Part shown: positions 7,858-10,674 of the stretch, piece after piece
Numbering within the stretch: position 1 is the first letter of the stretch
Layout: every line of letters starts with the position of its first letter
NCBI GenBank assembly: GCA_012838715.1
Contig: DUOR01000062.1
Span: forward strand, 1-10,674
Length of the DNA: 10,674 nucleotides
Source: Actinomycetales bacterium
Lineage (GTDB): Bacteria > Actinomycetota > Actinomycetes > Mycobacteriales > Mycobacteriaceae
Reading direction: 5' to 3'
The notes under the pieces: model-generated
Database searches by the model: none
The model's input: only the letters and a program-made list of their open reading frames with translations
What the model was told of the DNA's origin: nothing
Made by a program: the position numbers and the translations under genes

Positions 7858-8199
7858 TTAGTTGAAGGAGTCGCCGCAGGCGCAGGAGCCGGTGGCGGCG
7901 GGGTTGTCGATGGTGAAGCCCTGCTGCTCGATGGTGTCCGCGAAGTCGATGGTGGCGCCCATGAGGTAGGGCACGGACTGGCGGTCGACGACGAGGCGGA
8001 CGCCCCCGAACTCCTCCGACACGTCGCCGTCGAGGTTACGGTCGTCGAAGTACAGCTGGTAGCGCAGGCCGGCGCAGCCGCCCGGGGCGACGGAGATGCG
8101 CAGGGACAGGTTGTTGGCGCCCTCCTGGTCCAGCAGCGCCTTGGCCTTGGCGGCGGCGGCGTCGGTGAGGGTCACGCCGGTGGTCTGTGCGGTGGTCAT
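7858..8199 (-). CDS. erpA: A-type iron-sulfur carrier protein, HesB/IscA/ErpA family
   Basis: A 113-aa cytoplasmic protein that carries Fe-S clusters to target enzymes. The three family cysteines are present: Cys42 in APGGCAGLRY and Cys106 and Cys108 in GSCACGDSF at the C-terminus. VTLTDAAAAKAKALL (9-23) is the usual N-terminal helix. I chose the ATG at 8199-8197 because AAGGAG lies 9 nt upstream; a longer frame reaches 8244 but its extra 15 residues do not look like the family. This matches the HesB-like gene next to ltsA in C. glutamicum and Rv2204c near asnB in M. tuberculosis. The ErpA name follows usual annotation of that orthologue; IscA or SufA would be equally fair on sequence alone. 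It converges with asnB and diverges from the DUF3043 gene. Confidence 0.9.
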   Translation of the reverse strand: MTTAQTTGVTLTDAAAAKAKALLDQEGANNLSLRISVAPGGCAGLRYQLYFDDRNLDGDVSEEFGGVRLVVDRQSVPYLMGATIDFADTIEQQGFTIDNPAATGSCACGDSFN

Positions 8200-8324
8200 A
8201 GCGTGGTGCTCCTTGGTTAAGCCGTGTCGGTCACTTCGCATCAACGCGGGCCGGGTCCGGGGTATTCCCGTTGCGGCGCGGTTTCACGGCTCGTGGTCGT
8301 GCCGCGCGATGTGTGCCGAAGGAT

Positions 8325-8339
8325 ACCCTAAGCACCATA
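8325..8339 (-). promoter_or_regulatory. Candidate promoter of the Fe-S carrier gene
   Basis: On the minus strand TATGGT (8339-8334) and TAGGGT (8330-8325) both fit the corynebacterial TANNNT -10 pattern. Transcription would begin near 8320, leaving a leader of about 120 nt. I cannot tell which is used. Confidence 0.35.
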
Positions 8340-8421
8340 CTCCCCTGAAGCGGTTTGACGCGGGCGGGTTGCCGCGGGTTGGCCCGCTCCACTTGCCGTC
8401 GGCGGGTGCGGCCGGGCCGAT

Positions 8422-8435
8422 GGTGCTTTCCGACG
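8422..8435 (-). repeat. 14-bp intergenic motif CGTCGGAAAGCACC, copy 3
   Basis: The complement of this stretch equals 497-510 and 5638-5651 exactly. It lies 64 bp upstream of the DUF3043 start and 222 bp upstream of the Fe-S carrier start. Confidence 0.55.
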
Positions 8436-8486
8436 TGCCAGTGTCCCCGTCGGCGGGGCGAATTGGGGCGCGTCACGCAGTCCCTT

Positions 8487-8492
8487 TAGTCT
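8487..8492 (+). promoter_or_regulatory. Candidate -10 for a leaderless DUF3043 transcript
   Basis: TAGTCT ends 7 bp before the GTG at 8500, so transcription would begin at or beside that codon. There is no Shine-Dalgarno between them. Confidence 0.5.
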
Positions 8493-8499
8493 GGTAGCC

Positions 8500-9243
8500 G
8501 TGAAGATGCCCTGGAAGAAGAACGAGTCCCCCACCCCGGAGGCCGCCGACGCCGCCGCGGGTGACGCCACCGCCGCCGAGCCCGCGGGCCATGTGCCGAC
8601 CGCGGAGGAGACGAAGGCCGCCGCGAAGGGCAGCGCCTACACCCCGAAGAAGGGTCGTCCCACGCCGACGCGCGCCGAGGCCGAGCGTGAGCGCGGCATT
8701 CATCGTGGCCCGATTAATCCTCCGCTGACGTCGAAGGAGGCCCGCGAGCGCCGTCGCGAGGAGAAGGCGGCGATGAAGGCCTCCATGTCGAAGGAGGAGA
8801 TGAAGCGGGCGAAGGCCGAGCAGCGCGCGGAGCGCCGCGAGGCCCGCCGCATCGCCGACGAGCGGATGGCCGCCGGCGATCCGAAGTACATGCTGCCGCG
8901 CGACCAGGGACCGGATCGCGCGCTGGTCCGCGATTGGGTGGACACCCGCCGTTTCCTGGCGAACATTTTCCTGCCGTTCGCGCTGGTCCTGCTGTTCATC
9001 ATGCTGATTGGCCAGGCGAACCAGACGATCGCCAACGTGGCGTCGCTGATTGCGATGGTGCTCATCATCGTGCTGTTCATCGAGGGCATCATCATCGGCC
9101 GCCGGGCGAACGCCCTGGTCCGGGAGCGTTTCCCGGAGTCGAAGACGGGCTTCGGCATCGGTTTCTACGCCTACTCCCGCGCGACCCAGCCGCGCCGCCT
9201 GCGCACGCCGCGGCCGCGCAAGGAAATCGGCGACGAGGTTTAA
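8500..9243 (+). CDS. DUF3043 membrane protein (Rv2206 family)
   Basis: An actinobacterial membrane protein of unknown function, recognised from KGRPTPTRAEAERER (51-65), a Y-LPRDQGPDRALVRDWVDTRR segment (130-151), and the C-terminal GFYAYSRATQPRRLRTPRPR (221-240). The product is 247 aa from the GTG at 8500; an ATG at 8506 would remove two residues. The first 50 residues are an Ala/Pro/Glu-rich, probably disordered tail. Residues 78-125 are highly charged and likely helical, possibly coiled coil. Two hydrophobic helices follow at about 152-171 and 177-200, and a basic tail should face the cytoplasm. I prefer the GTG because a -10-like TAGTCT sits 7 bp upstream. It is 12 bp from cobU on the same strand, so the two may be co-transcribed, but nothing in the protein points to cobalamin. 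No reaction can be assigned. Confidence 0.88.
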   Translation: MKMPWKKNESPTPEAADAAAGDATAAEPAGHVPTAEETKAAAKGSAYTPKKGRPTPTRAEAERERGIHRGPINPPLTSKEARERRREEKAAMKASMSKEEMKRAKAEQRAERREARRIADERMAAGDPKYMLPRDQGPDRALVRDWVDTRRFLANIFLPFALVLLFIMLIGQANQTIANVASLIAMVLIIVLFIEGIIIGRRANALVRERFPESKTGFGIGFYAYSRATQPRRLRTPRPRKEIGDEV

Positions 9244-9255
9244 CCGGGGGCCCGG

Positions 9256-9861
9256 ATGCGCATCCTCGTTCTGGGCGGCGCCCGTTCCGGCAAGTCCGCC
9301 TGGGCGGAGCGCCTGCTGGCGGGCGATCGCGGCGTCGATTACGTCGCCACGGCCCGCCCCTTCCCGGGCGCCGACGGTTTCGACGCCGATTTCGGCGCCC
9401 GCATCGCCGAGCACCGGCTGCGCCGGCCGGCGTCGTGGCGCACCGTCGACGACGTCGATGCCGTCACCGCTTTACGACGCCCCTCCCCCGGCAATCACGT
9501 CCTGCTGGACGACGTGGGGACGTGGCTGACCGGGGTCATCGACCGCGAGGGCCTGTGGGACTCGCCCCGCGGATCGGTGCACCCGTGGTGCGATGAACTG
9601 GTCGGCGCGGTGCGGGAGTGGCCCGCCCGCGACGTCGGCGACGCCGGGGCCGCCGATGCCGCAGGCGACGCAGACGACGCGCACCTGGTGGTCGTCACCC
9701 CTGAAGTCGGTATGGGGGTCATTCCGGAACACCGTTCGGGGAGGTTGTTCCGCGATGAGATTGGGCTGCTCAACGGCCGTCTCGCCGAGGTTTGCGACCG
9801 GGTGGTGCTCGTCGTCGCGGGCTGCCCGGTCGCGGTGAAGGGTCCTGGGATAAATTATTGA
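9256..9861 (+). CDS. cobU: Adenosylcobinamide kinase / adenosylcobinamide-phosphate guanylyltransferase
   Basis: A bifunctional cytoplasmic enzyme that phosphorylates adenosylcobinamide and then attaches GMP, activating it for the nucleotide loop of cobalamin. The product is 201 aa, slightly longer than the usual 175-190. Seen: P-loop GGARSGKS (7-14); VATARP (30-35); EHRLRRPASW (52-61), where His53 matches the guanylylated histidine of Salmonella CobU; LLDDVGTWLT (83-92); and the C-terminal VGMGVIPEHRSGRLFRDEIG (151-170) plus a closing VAGCPVAVKG (187-196). A low-complexity Asp/Ala/Gly stretch at 125-142 is probably a surface insert and explains the extra length. The start ATG has only a weak GGGGG upstream; translation may be coupled to the DUF3043 gene 12 bp before. 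The last codons, ATA AAT TAT, are AT-only and overlap a candidate cobT promoter. Confidence 0.93.
   Translation: MRILVLGGARSGKSAWAERLLAGDRGVDYVATARPFPGADGFDADFGARIAEHRLRRPASWRTVDDVDAVTALRRPSPGNHVLLDDVGTWLTGVIDREGLWDSPRGSVHPWCDELVGAVREWPARDVGDAGAADAAGDADDAHLVVVTPEVGMGVIPEHRSGRLFRDEIGLLNGRLAEVCDRVVLVVAGCPVAVKGPGINY
9851..9856 (+). promoter_or_regulatory. Candidate internal -10 for leaderless cobT
   Basis: TAAATT lies inside the last codons of cobU and ends 8 bp before the cobT ATG. The stretch 9850-9859 is entirely A and T in DNA that is otherwise very GC-rich. No good Shine-Dalgarno precedes cobT. This would let cobT be expressed apart from cobU. Confidence 0.5.
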
Positions 9862-9864
9862 GTC

Positions 9865-10674
9865 ATGACCAACGAACTGTTCGGCCCCGTCTCCGCACCC
9901 GATGAGCACGTCCGTGAACTTGCCAGGGAGCATCATCTGCGGCTGACGAAGCCGACGGGCGCGTTGGGGCGGCTCGAGGAGCTGGGCGTGTGGGTGTCCG
10001 CCTGCCAGGGCGAATGCCCGCCGCGGGCGCTGGACGACTGCCGGGTCATCGTTTTCGCCGGCGACCACGGCATCGCGCGGCACGGGGTGTCGGCGTACCC
10101 GGCCGAGGTGTCCATCCAGATGCACGCGAACATCGTCGCGGGCGGCGCGGGCGTCAACGCCATCGCGTCGACGCACGGCGCGTCGGTACGGTCCGTGGAC
10201 ATTTCGCTCGACCATGACGTGCCCGCCGACGGTGCGGGCGCCGATTCGAAGGACGCCCGCTACCGGGTGCGCCGCGCCTCCGGTTCCATCGACCGCGAGG
10301 ACGCGATGAGCGACGAGGAGGTCCGCCGGGCCCTGGAGATCGGCATCCGCCTGGCCGACGAGGCCGTCGACGAAGGCGCGGACCTGCTCATCGCGGGCGA
10401 CCTGGGCATCGGCAACACCACCATTTCGGCCACGCTCATCGGCGCGGCCACGGGTTCGGAGCCGGTGGTCGTCGTCGGCCGCGGCACCGGCATCGACGAC
10501 GAGGGCTGGAAGCGCAAGACCGCCGCCGTCCGCGACGCGATGTTCCGCGTCCGCCGCCTGCGCAATGATCCGGTGGAGGTGCTGCGCCGCGCGTCCTCCC
10601 CGGACATCGCCGCGATGGCCGCGTTCCTGGCGCAGGCCGCGGTGCGCCGCACCCCCGTCATCCTCGACGGCGCC
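9865..10674 (+). CDS. cobT: Nicotinate-nucleotide--dimethylbenzimidazole phosphoribosyltransferase, C-terminus missing
   Basis: CobT makes alpha-ribazole phosphate from nicotinate mononucleotide and dimethylbenzimidazole, supplying the lower ligand that is joined to CobU's product. The frame is open from the ATG at 9865 to the window edge: 270 codons of an expected 350 or so. Visible motifs are LTKPTGALGRLEELG (27-41), FAGDHGIARHGVSAYP (64-79), the glycine-rich IAGDLGIGNTTISA (176-189), GRGTGIDDEGW (205-215) and PVILDGA (264-270). The catalytic glutamate, Glu317 in the Salmonella enzyme, should lie just beyond the edge. An insert-like acidic patch is at 118-131. Only 3 bp separate it from cobU, so the two are at least positionally an operon, though an internal promoter is likely. 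A cobalamin synthase gene (cobS/cobV) would be the expected next neighbour. Confidence 0.95.
   Translation, partial: MTNELFGPVSAPDEHVRELAREHHLRLTKPTGALGRLEELGVWVSACQGECPPRALDDCRVIVFAGDHGIARHGVSAYPAEVSIQMHANIVAGGAGVNAIASTHGASVRSVDISLDHDVPADGAGADSKDARYRVRRASGSIDREDAMSDEEVRRALEIGIRLADEAVDEGADLLIAGDLGIGNTTISATLIGAATGSEPVVVVGRGTGIDDEGWKRKTAAVRDAMFRVRRLRNDPVEVLRRASSPDIAAMAAFLAQAAVRRTPVILDGA

Larger units (their letters stand above)
8200..8499. other. Divergent intergenic spacer between the Fe-S carrier and DUF3043 genes
   Basis: A 300-bp spacer with no convincing gene. It carries two possible -10 elements for the minus-strand gene near 8325-8339, a copy of the 14-bp motif (8422-8435) and the plus-strand -10 at 8487-8492. 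An 11-bp direct repeat CCGTCGGCGGG (8396-8406 and 8447-8457) flanks the 14-bp motif. A poor half-match to a DtxR site overlaps the minus-strand -10. Confidence 0.55.

Noticed and set aside
8312..8330. Possible DtxR (iron regulator) box upstream of the Fe-S carrier gene
   Set aside because: Only the first half (TTAGG-TA-CCT on the minus strand) fits; the second half is unlike the palindrome, about 11 of 19 positions overall.
8396..8457. Direct repeat CCGTCGGCGGG (8396-8406 and 8447-8457) as an operator pair
   Set aside because: An 11-bp G/C-only repeat is weak evidence in DNA of this composition; noted only because it flanks the 14-bp motif.
8231..8476. Small minus-strand frame in the divergent spacer before the Fe-S carrier
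   Set aside because: Arginine/proline-rich translation, no good start context, and it overlaps the promoter elements of both neighbours.

Overview
The window is about 10.7 kb of high-GC actinobacterial chromosome, most likely from a high-GC species of Corynebacterium or a close mycolate-producing relative. The evidence is the start of an actinobacterial CtaE, a CtaC/CtaF pair, an LtsA-type AsnB, the DUF3043 membrane protein (the Rv2206 family of Mycobacterium tuberculosis), and a gene order recalling both C. glutamicum (ctaCF-ltsA-hesB-membrane protein-cobUT) and M. tuberculosis (trpD divergent from ctaE; ctaC, ctaF, asnB, Rv2204c, Rv2206 and cobT nearby). It looks like ordinary core chromosome: there is no transposase, integrase, CRISPR array, tRNA or rRNA.

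Layout: (1) 1-126, minus strand, the first 42 codons of ctaE (cytochrome c oxidase subunit III), running off the left edge. (2) 127-627, a 0.5 kb divergent spacer. (3) 628-1680, plus strand, trpD (anthranilate phosphoribosyltransferase). (4) 1872-3590, plus strand, an ABC-F protein with two ATPase domains. (5) 3591-3734, a convergent spacer holding three stem-loops. (6) 3735-5373, minus strand, ctaC then ctaF. (7) 5374-5791, a divergent spacer with a candidate GlxR site, a good ctaC promoter and repeats. (8) 5792-7717, plus strand, asnB/ltsA. (9) A terminator and a phased inverted-repeat array at 7736-7851. (10) 7858-8199, minus strand, an A-type iron-sulfur carrier (ErpA/HesB). (11) 8200-8499, the third divergent spacer. 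(12) 8500-10674, plus strand, DUF3043 protein, cobU and a partial cobT.

Functionally the window joins aerobic respiration (CtaE, CtaC and CtaF of the aa3 oxidase, plus an Fe-S carrier), cell-wall modification (LtsA), tryptophan synthesis (TrpD) and the nucleotide-loop steps of cobalamin assembly (CobU and CobT). I see no new biological system. The observations most worth a second look are in non-coding DNA: an identical 14-bp motif present once in each of the three divergent spacers; -10-like hexamers 7-8 bp before start codons that lack a Shine-Dalgarno, suggesting leaderless mRNAs and including one written into the last codons of cobU; and an array of alternating 7-bp inverted units at exact 13-bp spacing behind asnB.
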